64,000 nt of DNA from CBDFMG01 sp965221205 [NCBI: bacterium]. Its GTDB lineage: Bacteria > SM23-31. The notes beneath the pieces were generated by a model. That model searched no databases. It was not told the DNA's origin and saw only the letters and a list, made by a program, of their open reading frames with translations. The stretch covers positions 1,984,001-2,048,000 of the forward strand of contig OZ244870.1 in assembly GCA_965221205.1 (NCBI GenBank), read 5' to 3'. Both the position numbers and the translations under genes were made by a program. Shown here in pieces: positions 29,967 through 38,846 of the stretch (its first letter is position 1; each line of letters opens with the position of its first letter).

Positions 29967-30122
29967 ATGACTAGAACTAATTCGCTTCTATTTGGATACG
30001 ATAGCATTGGAAAGAACAATCTTTGGTATTTTGACTATGATCCGTATTTTCATACAAAGCCATTATCACAGTCTAACAATCTTTTGAGGAAATCATGCGT
30101 TGGATTGATGCTACAAATTTAA
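29967..30122 (+). CDS. Small ORF overlapping the start of the nuclease/STAND gene, 51 aa
   Basis: ATG at 29967 with GGAG five to six bases upstream. The product starts MTRTNSLLFGYDSIGKNNLW and contains YFDYDPYFHTKPLSQS. Its last 28 bases overlap the downstream gene in another frame, as in translationally coupled genes. No family was recognised. It may be a complete leader-type protein or the remains of a longer neighbour. Confidence 0.35.
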   Translation: MTRTNSLLFGYDSIGKNNLWYFDYDPYFHTKPLSQSNNLLRKSCVGLMLQI

Positions 30123-30752
30123 AGCAATGGGCAGTGCGAGGAGATTGTCAAAAAATCTTACCATTGCTAATTAAGCGGTTAATCCGTGCTACAGTAAAGG
30201 AAATTAATAACATTCATTTTCCATCAGGTGAAAGTGTACAATTTAGAGGATGGGATGGAATATTAAATGCAAAATCTGAGACAGAATTTATTCCTTCAGG
30301 CGAATCAGCATGGGAAATTAGCGCACGAAAAGACTTCCAATGTAAAGCAGAAACAGATTTTAATAAAAGAACAGAAAATCCTCTGGGCATTAATATTAGT
30401 GAGACAACTTACATTTGTGTAACTCCATATTCATGGCCGAACAGAGACGAATGGTGTTCTGAAAAAAACCCCCTGAATAAATGGAAGGATATACGTGTCT
30501 ATGATTCAGATGATATGGAAGATTGGTTAGAGCAAGCACCTGCTGTTGGGGCATGGCTAGCCAAGCACTTAAGAATTTTTCCCGAAGGCGTGGAATCAGC
30601 GATCGATTATTGGGAAGAGTGGTCTCGTGTTACTACTCCAAATTTAACATATGAACTTATATTATCAGGTAGAATAACACAAGTAGAAAGTATTCACCAA
30701 TGGCTACAATCTGGTCCAAACTCACTTACTATTAACGCAACAACTAAGGATG
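30095..30752 (+). pseudogene. N-terminus of a large nuclease-STAND-like defence protein, cut by an IS
   Basis: ATG at 30095 with GAGGA upstream. The 219 residues before the IS contain FPSGESVQFRGWDGILNA and AWEISARKDFQCKAETDF. The spaced Asp and Glu-x-Lys pattern (GWDG, then WEISARK) fits a PDDEXK-type nuclease domain. It is followed by ISETTYICVTPYSWP and DDMEDWLEQAPAVGAWLAK. I recall this arrangement from N-termini of large ATP-binding proteins found in bacterial defence islands, usually well over 1000 residues. The IS3 element begins at 30753 and no recognisable continuation lies beyond it, so the NTPase and sensor parts are gone. Assignment to defence is inference. Confidence 0.55.
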
Positions 30753-30790
30753 TGACCTGCCCCTAATGTTTGGGCCATTATTTAAGTTAG

Positions 30791-31648
30791 TCAATTCATC
30801 GATATATTCATTGTTGTATTATCCATTGGCCTTGAGACCGAATCCGGTGGTATAACGGCCTCGGGGGTGGGTGGCCGGTATCTGAGGGCACTATGCGGTC
30901 TCTTATGATTATACTCATTTCGCCAGCGTTCCACAAGCACTTTTGCTTCGTGTAAGGTATCGAAGATTTCCCGGTTGAGCACTTCATCACGCAGTTTGCC
31001 ATTGAACGACTCAATATACCCGTTCTCCCATGGACTGCCTGGTTCAATATACAATGTTTTTACTCCCAGGCGCATGAGCCATGTCCGGACCGCTTGAGCA
31101 GTGAACTCTGTGCCATTATCACTTCTCAGGTGAACCGGAACTCCTCGCTGCACGAACAGTGTTGCAAGATGTTCTATGACGTCATTGTGAGTCAGCCTCC
31201 TGCCTACCACAATTGCCTGACACTCCCGACTGTATTCATCTAATATTGTTAACAAACGATAGCTCCTTCCCTCTCGGGTTCGTGCTTGCATGAAGTCATA
31301 ACTCCAGACATGATCCCGGTACGCAGGTCGCAGCCGAATACACGAACCGTCATTGAGCCATAACCGTTTGCGCTTCGGTTGCCTCCGGGGAACTTTTAAT
31401 CCTTCTCGACGCCACAAACGCTCCACTCTCTTATGATTGACCTTGAAGCCTTCTGGCTGTAACAGTGCGGTAATTCGTCGATAACCATACCGACCATACT
31501 GCGTGGCCAACTCGACCATACGTTGCACGAACACCGGTTCATCCGCAGGAGAAATCGGGCGATATTGATGAGTGCTGCGCGGTACTCCCAACACACTACA
31601 GGCCCGGCGCTGCGAGATCTCAAGAGTCGTGCAAAGATGCTGCACCAC
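30791..31648 (-). CDS. IS3-family transposase OrfB (DDE integrase core)
   Basis: A 285-residue rve-type catalytic subunit. The triad is intact: Asp in WSYDFMQAR, Asp in RSDNGTEF and Glu in ENGYIESFNGKL, with the typical 35-residue D-E spacing. The frame is open upstream of this start and joins orfA through a -1 frameshift (KKLLSPAKRREVVQH), so the active enzyme is probably the OrfAB fusion. Confidence 0.95.
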   Translation of the reverse strand: MVQHLCTTLEISQRRACSVLGVPRSTHQYRPISPADEPVFVQRMVELATQYGRYGYRRITALLQPEGFKVNHKRVERLWRREGLKVPRRQPKRKRLWLNDGSCIRLRPAYRDHVWSYDFMQARTREGRSYRLLTILDEYSRECQAIVVGRRLTHNDVIEHLATLFVQRGVPVHLRSDNGTEFTAQAVRTWLMRLGVKTLYIEPGSPWENGYIESFNGKLRDEVLNREIFDTLHEAKVLVERWRNEYNHKRPHSALRYRPPTPEAVIPPDSVSRPMDNTTMNISMN

Positions 31649-31668
31649 CTCCCGTCGCTTCGCCGGGC

Positions 31669-31956
31669 TCAGAAGTTTTTTGCATCAACCGCCAGAGTCT
31701 CATTGAGGATTTGAATATCCAACTCTTTCTCGGCAACCAGGCGTTTCAGGCGAATATTCTCTCTCTCTAACGCTTTCAATCGTTTCGCCTGATTCACCCG
31801 AAGACCACCATACTCCTTTCGCCAACGATAATAGGTCTGCTCTGTAACCTCAATCTGGCGAGCAGCTTGTTGAACCGACTGACCTTGAGCGAGCAGTACT
31901 TCTGCCTCTCGAAGCTTGTGGATAATTTGTTCTGATGTGTGAATTCTACGTGCCAT
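31669..31956 (-). CDS. IS3-family transposase OrfA (helix-turn-helix)
   Basis: A 95-residue DNA-binding subunit. A helix-turn-helix lies at about residues 20-50 (QSVQQAARQIEVTEQTYYRW), followed by a leucine zipper (RLKALERENIRLKRLVAEKE) used for dimerisation. AAGGAG lies upstream of the ATG. It ends at TGA 31669-31671, three codons past the A-AAA-AAC slip site. Confidence 0.95.
   Translation of the reverse strand: MARRIHTSEQIIHKLREAEVLLAQGQSVQQAARQIEVTEQTYYRWRKEYGGLRVNQAKRLKALERENIRLKRLVAEKELDIQILNETLAVDAKNF
31675..31681 (-). other. Programmed -1 frameshift site in the IS3 element
   Basis: Read on the minus strand the heptamer is A AAA AAC in the orfA frame, the standard X XXY YYZ slip sequence. 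Shifting back one base continues into orfB as KLLSPAK. The orfA stop lies three bases after the heptamer. Confidence 0.85.
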
Positions 31957-32031
31957 TGATCTTGCTCCTTTCTTTTCAATCTAATCCCTGTACTAATATA
32001 CTATCTGGATCAACTTTTGGGGGCAAGGTCA

Positions 32032-32223
32032 AAGCAAAGACAAGAAATAGGTGAAGCAACTCGTAGAAGTAATCTTACTGATATATAGTCTGGATAACAC
32101 TGGAGGTTCTAAGAAAGAGTATATTGAACTCTTCACAGTGGGAGACTTTATAAAACGGTGTCAAAGATTTGTGTATTTCTTTGGTTATCCCTTTTAAAGA
32201 TAGCTTAGGTAAAAACAGACTAG
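32032..32223. other. Unassigned sequence between IS3 element and integrase remnant
   Basis: Short open stretches occur in all frames, such as KQRQEIGEATRRSNLTDI and GGSKKEYIELFTVGDFIKR, but each ends within 60 codons. None matches the continuation expected for the truncated nuclease/STAND protein. It is probably leftover island DNA. Confidence 0.4.
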
Positions 32224-32825
32224 CTATCCAGAATCACCATTCCTCCTACCTGCCTCATCAATAATTTCTCCCGCCAAATCAGCAGCTTTTTTCAAGGTTT
32301 CATCATGTAGATGAGCGTATCTCTGCGTCATCTGGGGACTTTTATGTGTGAGAAGTTTTTGGAGAGTATACAAGTCTATCTTACCGCTTGAGGCGAGCAT
32401 TGAAGCATATGTATGACGGAGGCCATGGAAAGGGCGGAAGTCTTTGGGCAGCTCAGCAAGTTTTTTTATGCGCTTTCAAGGGATTTTTCATATTGGATCT
32501 TTTTTTTACCATTGCGACCTGGAAATACAGAATCACTTTCTGACTTTGGATGACTGTCAAAAATATCTTTTGTATTATCATTAAAAGGAATTATTTGGTT
32601 CAATCCACCTTTAGGATTTCTAATGGTTATAAATCCATTGTCAAAGTCAATATCTTCCCATTTCAAATTGAACAATTCACCTCTTCGCATACCAGTAAAA
32701 AGTGCAAGTTTTAAAATATTTGCTGTTTGCACATTTGGTTCATTATCAAGAACATATAAAAGTTTTGAGAGCTCTATCAATTTCATTAACTCGTTCTGCT
32801 TTTCCAGCCAGTCGACATGTCATTT
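32224..32825 (-). pseudogene. Tyrosine recombinase (phage-type integrase), truncated and frameshifted
   Basis: The catalytic domain is readable on the minus strand: Arg in ALFTGMRRGELFNLKW, then after a frame change near 32470 the box FRPFHGLRHTYASMLASSG (His and Arg), LLTHKSPQMTQRYAHL (His and nucleophile Tyr), and the end at TAG 32224. The N-terminal arm-binding and core-binding domains are missing, cut at about 32825 where an S9 peptidase fragment starts on the other strand. All catalytic residues are still present, so decay is recent. It is the likely integrase of the tRNA-fMet-adjacent island. Confidence 0.82.
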
Positions 32826-32833
32826 ATTATAAA

Positions 32834-33417
32834 TTGACAGTTTTTCAAAAGGCAGAACTATTGTGCGGACTTATAGAGGAGGTAGGCGATGGTGAATATC
32901 ATGATTTGATGAATGGTGTTGATCATGTCATCAATTTAAAGTATATTGATCCTGATCAGCTCGATATACATGTTTGGAGTTGGGGAGATGTCAGCAGCGG
33001 CTATACGATAACTCAAAAACAGCGCTTCAAAGCTGCATCTATGGATGATTGTGTTTTTAATTGGGCTGCCAAAGTCGGACCCGGTTTTAGTTTTAACGTA
33101 GGACTTTGGTATATTGGAGAAAAGCCGTGGACAAATTCAAAAGAATGGGTAGAACATTCAGCGATCACTCATGTTGGAAACATAACTACTGCAACATTAC
33201 TTCTGCATGGCGGCTAATGATCAGACAAACAGTGTTGAACAGAGCCCGATGTATTTTACGGCAATTAAGAATATTGGAAAAGCCTTTGTCTGGTACATGG
33301 CGTAGTGATTTCTGGTTAGAACGTATTCTCAATATCGGGGTGATTAAATGGATGCAGAAATATGTGCGCGGTATTGACTGGAGTCTGAGGGAGTGGAATC
33401 AACCGGTAGACGAGTGA
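32834..33417 (+). pseudogene. S9 prolyl-oligopeptidase family peptidase, C-terminal fragment
   Basis: The alpha/beta-hydrolase domain of an S9 peptidase is readable across three frames: GEYHDLMNGVDHVINLKYID, LDIHVWSWGDVSSGYTITQ (the degenerate GxSxG nucleophile elbow), QRFKAASM, and HVGNITTATLLLHG. After a shift near 33206 it continues ANDQTNSVEQSPMYFTAIK. After another near 33300 it reads DFWLERILNIGVIKWMQKY. The nucleophile serine remains but the first elbow glycine is lost, and the beta-propeller half is absent. The left boundary abuts the integrase remnant. Confidence 0.7.
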
Positions 33418-33566
33418 GGCATACACCGCTGTTTGTGTATAGTTGAAAATATAATAATTGCAATTGACATAAGATGTTTTTCAATTGTGTGTAGAATTGA
33501 CTAAAGCAGAGAAAGTAAAATATCATATGGCAGTTTTACGATAAATTGAAGCGAAAATAGCAGCCT

Positions 33567-35063
33567 ATGTCTGGAGAGGAGCAGTACGTGAGTACGACGG
33601 AAATTATTTTAATTGGTTCTATTGTTTATGTCGGAATTATCATATTCGTAGGATTGTATGCGAGTAGAAATATAAAAAACAGTTCTGATTTCATAATTGC
33701 TGGACGAAGGCTACCTCTTTGGTTGTGTGTATTTACCGTTTTTGCCACCTGGTTTGGATCAGGGACATTAATAGGAGCTGCTGGTGCTGCATATAGTAAA
33801 GGACTGCCTGGTGTATTGGCAAATCCGTTTGGCTCGGCAATATGTCTATTTCTCTCAGGTTTGTTTTATGTACGGATTCTCCGGAGGTTACGTCTATTTA
33901 CACTGCCTGATTTATTCCGACAACGTTTTGGAAAATGGTCTGAAATCTTATGCGCTGCCTGTATAATTCCGGCATATATAGGCTGGGTTGCATCAATATT
34001 TGTAGCTTTCGGGTATGTTCTACACACTATAACGGGAATGGACACAACACTTGCTATAAGTATTAGTGCTGTAGTCACGTTGGTTTATACTTTTGCCGGT
34101 GGTATGTGGGCTGTTTCCTTGACAGATTTTATTCAGGCCTTAGTGATAATTGCCGGGCTATTGATATTATATCCGGTGGTGATGAATGGGGTCGGGGGGA
34201 TCAGTGCTTTGCAAAGCAGTGTACCGGAAAGTTTTTTTACCGTTTTACCGGGTAATTCATTATTAGATTGGTTTTGGTTCTTACAGGCAATACTCGTAAT
34301 TGGTTTAGGAAATATTGCCTCTCAGGATTTGCTTCAACGTGCATTTAGTTCCAGAGATGAACGTGTAGCGCAGTGGAGTATGTACATTTCCACATTTCTC
34401 TATCTTACCATTGCAATGATTCCGGTTATGTTGGGGATTGCAGGTTCTGTGCTTATACCTGAGTTGTCGGATCCGGAATTTGTCCTTCCAGCGCTCGGCA
34501 TCAAATATCTTCCTCCGGTTGCAATGGCTATATTCGTAGGTGCATTATTTTCTGCATTGATGAGTTCTGCCGACGGCGGCATCTTAGCGCCTGCGTCGAT
34601 ATTCGGTCAGAACATTCTTATGCTAATCAGACCAGACATGACTGAAAAGCGGCTCTTGTGGTCGATTCGTTGGTCCATTGTGGTTATTGAGATATTAAGT
34701 TTATTAACAGCCCTCTATTTTCAAAATGTTTACCAACTTATGGTCAAATCATTTTCAATTTTATTTGTCGGGCTTATAGGCCCAATGACAGCAGCAATTT
34801 ACTGGAAAAAAGTGAATACACCTGCTGCAATAGCAAGTATCGTGACCGGTGTTGTGAGCTGGTTGGTTCTGGACTTTTCTCAGTCGATCTATCCCGCAGA
34901 ACTAATTGCAGCGGCAATTGGTTTGCTCGTCCTCATTGGAGTCACCTATGTAACCTCCGGGAAAACACCTGCTATGGATTTGACTGATATCGAGGGGAAT
35001 AGATTTGACTATAAAGACAGATTAGGGATTTTGAGATTTCCTGCAAGGAATAACGCAAAGTGA
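33567..35063 (+). CDS. Sodium:solute symporter (SSS family)
   Basis: A 498-residue multi-pass membrane protein with about 13 membrane segments. The SSS signatures are visible: FIIAGRRLPLWLCVFTVFATWFG as two parts around TM2, YTFAGGMWAVSLTDFIQ and the later SALMSSADGGILAPASI segment. It should import an organic solute with sodium; substrate type cannot be deduced. ATG at 33567 is used, but GTG at 33588 has a better ribosome-binding site (GGAGAGGAG) and may be the true start. It is intact between two wrecked regions. Confidence 0.88.
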   Translation: MSGEEQYVSTTEIILIGSIVYVGIIIFVGLYASRNIKNSSDFIIAGRRLPLWLCVFTVFATWFGSGTLIGAAGAAYSKGLPGVLANPFGSAICLFLSGLFYVRILRRLRLFTLPDLFRQRFGKWSEILCAACIIPAYIGWVASIFVAFGYVLHTITGMDTTLAISISAVVTLVYTFAGGMWAVSLTDFIQALVIIAGLLILYPVVMNGVGGISALQSSVPESFFTVLPGNSLLDWFWFLQAILVIGLGNIASQDLLQRAFSSRDERVAQWSMYISTFLYLTIAMIPVMLGIAGSVLIPELSDPEFVLPALGIKYLPPVAMAIFVGALFSALMSSADGGILAPASIFGQNILMLIRPDMTEKRLLWSIRWSIVVIEILSLLTALYFQNVYQLMVKSFSILFVGLIGPMTAAIYWKKVNTPAAIASIVTGVVSWLVLDFSQSIYPAELIAAAIGLLVLIGVTYVTSGKTPAMDLTDIEGNRFDYKDRLGILRFPARNNAK

Positions 35064-35160
35064 ACAATATTTAAGGGTGTAGAGAGAGGGAGATTTGTAA
35101 ATAATGATTGTGCGCATTATTTCTGTAAAGTACTTTGTGGCTCTGCGTATGCTGCAGTAA

Positions 35161-35405
35161 CTATTTGGTAAACATTTCCGCATAATGTGTTTTGTTATAT
35201 CTGCACTCCACTCCTTTCAAGATATCCAACAAAGCCTCTTGATTGTCTTGGGTCTATTGCCATACTGTAATATATTTAAGCGATTCCAATCGTAAGTCGG
35301 AGTCCAATAAATCATCAAGTAGTACCAACACTTCAGAAAGTTGAGACATCGGATATAACTCTTCAATTACCTGATTGGCACCGGTTTCACTTCCATTGAG
35401 CTTGA
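35161..35405 (-). pseudogene. Unidentified protein fragment with an in-frame stop
   Basis: One minus-strand frame reads VIKLNGSETGANQVIEELY, then LDDLLDSDLRLESLKYITVWQ, a TAG, and continues in frame with DNQEALLDILKGVECRYN to TAG at 35161. The composition is protein-like and the frame is the same on both sides of the stop, so it is probably a decayed gene end. Family unknown. It lies directly downstream of the SLC13 fragment on the same strand. Confidence 0.3.
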
Positions 35406-35655
35406 TTACAGGTAGTGGACTAACTGGTTCTTTGAATCTGTGCTAAAAGCTCCATAAATTATCAGCATTCCAATCAGTGAAATCAGTGTTCTGTATTGTG
35501 CCATTTCCTTCGTGGTTATTTCCCCTAGTAGCAAGCGCAATGGCGTTTGGGGGGGTGATGACCGGAAGACTCATTGCTAATGAGCAGGCAAATGCGACAG
35601 CTATAGCGCCGAGACGAGAATCTATCATTGCGAATGAGACAATTATAGGTATCAT
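35406..35655 (-). pseudogene. SLC13/DASS-family anion:sodium symporter, C-terminal fragment
   Basis: The minus strand encodes the conserved DASS signature region AFACSLAMSLPVITPPNAIAL. After a frame change it reads LISLIGMLIIYGAFSTDSK, the final membrane segment, ending at TAA 35406-35408. Full family members have about 450 residues; only about 80 remain. The left end of the gene is cut at about 35655, exactly where the fliO coding frame begins on the other strand, marking a deletion junction. Confidence 0.65.
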
Positions 35656-35660
35656 GAGGT

Positions 35661-36140
35661 TTGCAATCTGAACAGCAATTAGTGACAGAAAAGACGGGAC
35701 AGACTGTAATTCCGGCCGAAACGGAGTTCAGTGAGGAGCAGACAGGATTTAAGTTTTCTGAGGCAAATCAATCAAATCTAACCAGCCTCATTGCAAAAAC
35801 CGCTTGGTATTTTTTGCTCATTATTGCATTGATTTTTGCTACAGTTTTTCTGCTGAAACGGTTCGTATATAACAGAAAGAGTATTTCAGGACCCGGCAAA
35901 GCGATACAGGTAGTCAATTCAACATATGTTGGCTCTAAAAAGTCTCTTATGCTCGTTGAAATTGCTGGGCGAATGCTTGTCATCTCCGTCACAGACACGA
36001 CGATGAATTTGATAACTGAATTGAAGAAAGAGGAATTAGAACAATATGAAAATCGGTTCGACTCGGAAAAATCTGATCCAACAGAAATCGGGAGTCAATT
36101 TGGAGATATATTCAGCAAGCTTTTAAAAAGACCTAAATAA
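35661..36140 (+). CDS. fliO: FliO-like flagellar export protein, probably N-terminally truncated
   Basis: A 159-residue protein with one membrane segment at about residues 45-66 (WYFLLIIALIFATVFLLKRF), then the FliO domain (IQVVNSTYVGSKKSLMLVEI, MLVISVTDTTMNLITELK). FliO helps assemble FliP in the flagellar export gate. The only available start is TTG at 35661, five bases from the SLC13 deletion junction. Family members usually have a signal sequence that is missing here, so the 5' end is probably lost. fliP follows immediately but is broken. Confidence 0.65.
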   Translation: MQSEQQLVTEKTGQTVIPAETEFSEEQTGFKFSEANQSNLTSLIAKTAWYFLLIIALIFATVFLLKRFVYNRKSISGPGKAIQVVNSTYVGSKKSLMLVEIAGRMLVISVTDTTMNLITELKKEELEQYENRFDSEKSDPTEIGSQFGDIFSKLLKRPK

Positions 36141-36142
36141 TT

Positions 36143-36781
36143 AAAAATAAATTATTTACAATAATATTATTCGCAATAACATTTTTTATTGTCGGAAATT
36201 CCGATTTGTTTGCTCAGTTACAGGGAATTCCTCTACCAAGAGTCTCGCTAGGAATTGATGAAGCGCGCAGAATGCAGGAGATGTAGCAATATCGCTACAG
36301 ATTCTTGCATTACTGACCATACTATCGTTGGCACCGGCAATACTGATCTTGATGACATCATTTACGAGAATTATTATCGTAGTTCACTTTGTAAAGCAGG
36401 CGCTTGGAACTCAACAGATGCCGTCGAACCAGATTTTGATCTTGCTTGCAATATTTCTGACGTTTTTTGTAATATCACCTGTCTGGAAGCAGGTTAACGA
36501 AAATGCGCTACAACCGTATCTTGCTGAAACAATATCGGGTACCGAAGCTTATACAGAAGCATTAAGACCGGTTCGCCATTTTATGATGAACTTAACAAGA
36601 GATAAAGATTTGATGCTTTTTATTCGATTTGCCGATGAAGAAAAATCAATGACAGCAGATGATATACTGCCTCAGGCACTTGTTCCCCGCATTCGTGGTT
36701 TCAGAGTTGAGGATTGCATTTCAGATAGGATTTATTTTGTATGTTCCTTTTTTAATGTTCGATTCCATATTTCGAAAGTAA
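36143..36781 (+). pseudogene. fliP: FliP flagellar export gate protein, frameshifted and C-terminally deleted
   Basis: The signal sequence (KLFTIILFAITFFIVGNSDL) runs to PLPRVSLGIDEAR. A frame change near 36268 leads to NAGDVAISLQILALLTILSL and TSFTRIIIVVHFVKQALG, which are canonical FliP. An extra C in the run at 36685-36688 shifts the frame at LVP, after which AFVVSELRIAFQIGFILYV and PFLMFDSIFRK follow to TAA at 36779-36781. The last 50 or so residues of the family are absent. No ATG start is present either. fliQ and fliR, usually next, are missing. Confidence 0.85.
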
Positions 36782-36782
36782 A

Positions 36783-37144
36783 GATGATCAGAAAATTGTA
36801 AGTAATAAACATATTCAAGATGTCCGTCAGTTTACACGAAAGCTTGCGCACCTCTACTCACAGACAGATGATGGTGTGCACAAACAAAGGAACGAGCATA
36901 AGAGGCGCGCACCTAAATCGGCTGAAAGTGAACATTCACAGAAAACTGAATCCGTAATGAGTAATTTTGGTGAATCAGGATATGATTCTGAGACCGTAAA
37001 TTTAACTAAGAAATTCCGGTCTCATAATGTTCTGCAAAAGTCTTCAAAAGCAATCATTCTGAAATTGCCGAAAAACTAAATGTCGGTGAAGAAGAAGTAA
37101 AACTTGCTCTCAAATTACGAAAAGGCAGGTCTGAAGCAAACTAA
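36783..37144 (+). pseudogene. Fragment of a flagellar-operon helix-turn-helix-like protein
   Basis: Charged, low-complexity frames (HIQDVRQFTRKLAHLYSQ, then HKRRAPKSAESEHSQ) end, after a shift near 37055, in NHSEIAEKLNVGEEEVKLAL and KLRKGRSEAN before TAA at 37142-37144. The terminal segment matches the short helix-turn-helix tail of small proteins encoded in flagellar operons (DUF6115/DUF2802-like). I cannot confirm the family. The flhB-like ORF follows 13 bases later. Confidence 0.4.
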
Positions 37145-37157
37145 GCGCTGAAATTAA

Positions 37158-37325
37158 ATGGTACAGGCAAATAAGGCGAATCAATCTGAAAAATCCGATC
37201 CAAAACCTCCTGAGGAAATAATTACGTTTGCTCGAGAACATGGAATAGATACTGAAAATGATCAGAATCTTTCTAAAATATTGAGTAACTTGAAATCAGA
37301 TAAAAAATTACCGGAAGAGATATGA
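37158..37325 (+). CDS. FlhB C-terminal-domain-like small protein, 55 aa
   Basis: ATG at 37158 opens a 55-residue protein ending in PPEEIITFAREHGIDTENDQ and LSKILSNLKSDKKLPEEI. This matches the cytoplasmic substrate-specificity domain of FlhB (ERIIEIAREHGIP, then a Pro-Glu end), as in stand-alone FhlB-type proteins. The N-terminal AVALKYD strand typical of those is missing, so it may be a truncated remnant. Position after the flagellar fragments fits the remains of one operon. Confidence 0.5.
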   Translation: MVQANKANQSEKSDPKPPEEIITFAREHGIDTENDQNLSKILSNLKSDKKLPEEI

Positions 37326-37329
37326 ACCT

Positions 37330-38504
37330 TACTTTCCGAAACACAATTACCCTCAATGCGCAACAGCACCGAACCGGATGGAGGCCTCTGTTGACGTACC
37401 AATGGTCTTCGGATGACGGGGAATTTACCGGCAGCACAACGGAGACGCAGACACCATGGAGGGCAACAACTTCAGTGTCATCCGTGACGATTACAGTAAC
37501 GGTAACTGATGAAGACAATGGCTCTACATCAAAGAATATTGAAATTAATGTCTTCAAGGAGCTTGGCAGTGTATGGATTTCCGATAAGTTTAACGATCAA
37601 ATCGTAAAATTAGCATCAAATGGAACACAATTATTTCGTATATTCGGGCTAAAGCAGCTACGCGGTATGGCTGTCGATAATGCAGACAGGACACTCTGGA
37701 TCGCCGCTGGATCGCCGATTGAGACAATGACAGAGTTGTAAAATATTCCGCAGACGGTGAGCAATTATTTGCAATAAATGGGAATGATCAGTGATTTGAG
37801 AGGCCAACAGATACTGCAATTAGCTCGAATGGAAATGTGTGGGTCACTTCGATGAGTGATTCAAGGCAGGTTTTTGAATTATCGCATGTCGGCAATTTAT
37901 TACGAAAATTTACCGGATTTTCGAATCCTTAATCGATAGATATATTTCGGTTGATGGGAGATGTCTGGATTGCCGATACTGGCAACAACCGTATAATTAG
38001 CTTTGATCCGAGTGTTACTGATGGGTATAATCTCGATTCGATAATCAGGTAGGAAATATGTTACAACCAATTGCATTGGATATTAATCAGGAAACAGGTG
38101 ATGTATGGGTAGCCGATACTGGGAATGACAGAGTATTCAGAATTAAGGTTGATCTTACTTCATTTATTATAGAAAGATTTCAAAATCCAAGAGGCTTGGC
38201 TGTCAATAAATCGGACGGCTCGTGCTGGATTTCCGATACAATTGATAATGAGGTTATTAAAATATTTGATGATATATTTGACTTTCCAAATAATTTTCCT
38301 CTTGCTTCCTACAATATCGATATAGACGCAGGATTTCATCTAACGGTAACCGGATTCACACAGCCAATTGCAATTGATGTTAACGTAAATGAAAATATTG
38401 TCTGGTTTGCAGAAGAGTTTAGGATAATTAAGCTACTTGAAAATGATCAAACTTTTTCAAAAATTATTGAGTTTACCAAAGTTTGGCACTCAGCAGATAA
38501 ATAA
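37330..38504 (+). pseudogene. PKD/NHL-repeat surface protein, frameshifted
   Basis: A PKD-like segment (LLTYQWSSDDGEFTGSTTET, VSSVTITVTVTDEDNGS) is followed by NHL-type propeller repeats: VWISDKFNDQIVKLASNG, MAVDNADRTLWIAAG, then after stops near 37741 and 37931, DVWIADTGNNRIISFD, VWVADTGNDRVFRIKVD and SCWISDTIDNEVIKIFDD. Frames change at least three times and several in-frame stops occur. The intact protein was probably exported. No start or signal peptide remains; the 5' end abuts the flagellar remnants. Confidence 0.65.
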
Positions 38505-38846
38505 TTCACAAAATCTTCAAGATAGTGTTGAATTAACAAACAGGACTCAGCAGGTACAAGCTGTGCAGACGCCTCCTGTTGGACAGAATAATGCCGGAAG
38601 TGTAGCAGCAGGTTTGACACCCGGAACCGATGAAAATACACTATTGAGTATTAATAGGACGGAAAGTGCTTCTGGAGATGCAGCACCTGCTGTTGCAGAA
38701 GATACTGCAGACACTAATAAAGCCACTTCTATAATCTTCAGCATACCCGAGAGCAATCCAATTTATTATTGCTTCCGCTAACGATATGTTTCGGTCCAGC
38801 AGTTTTGTTAGTTTCCCTTGGAAGCTATATGATTGCCTGAATCTGA
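38505..38846 (+). other. Decayed coding sequence of uncertain identity
   Basis: One frame reads a Gln/Ala/Thr-rich segment (QQVQAVQTPPVGQNNAGSVA) and another ends in a membrane-like stretch LLLPLTICFGPAVLLVSLG before TGA at about 38840. The last segment resembles the C-terminal membrane helix of TadC/GspF-type pilus proteins, but it is too short to be sure. No intact gene is present. Confidence 0.3.

Larger units (their letters stand above)
30753..32031. mobile_element. IS3-family insertion sequence, apparently intact, 1279 bp
   Basis: The ends are TGACCTGCCCC (left) and, inverted, TGACCTTGCCCCC (right). It contains a complete orfA-orfB pair on the minus strand with a frameshift heptamer between them. 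Its G+C content is visibly higher than the flanks, so it is a recent arrival. The three bases next to each end (ATG left, AAG right) do not match, so no target duplication survives. That suggests one flank was deleted after insertion. Confidence 0.9.

Noticed and set aside
36255-36497. 80-residue cysteine-containing ORF overlapping fliP
   Set aside because: It is an alternative frame of the fliP coding sequence and has no ribosome-binding site.
38437-38781. 114-residue ORF as an intact gene
   Set aside because: Its first third overlaps the NHL-protein frame and the rest has no conserved motif; the frame is better explained as decayed sequence.
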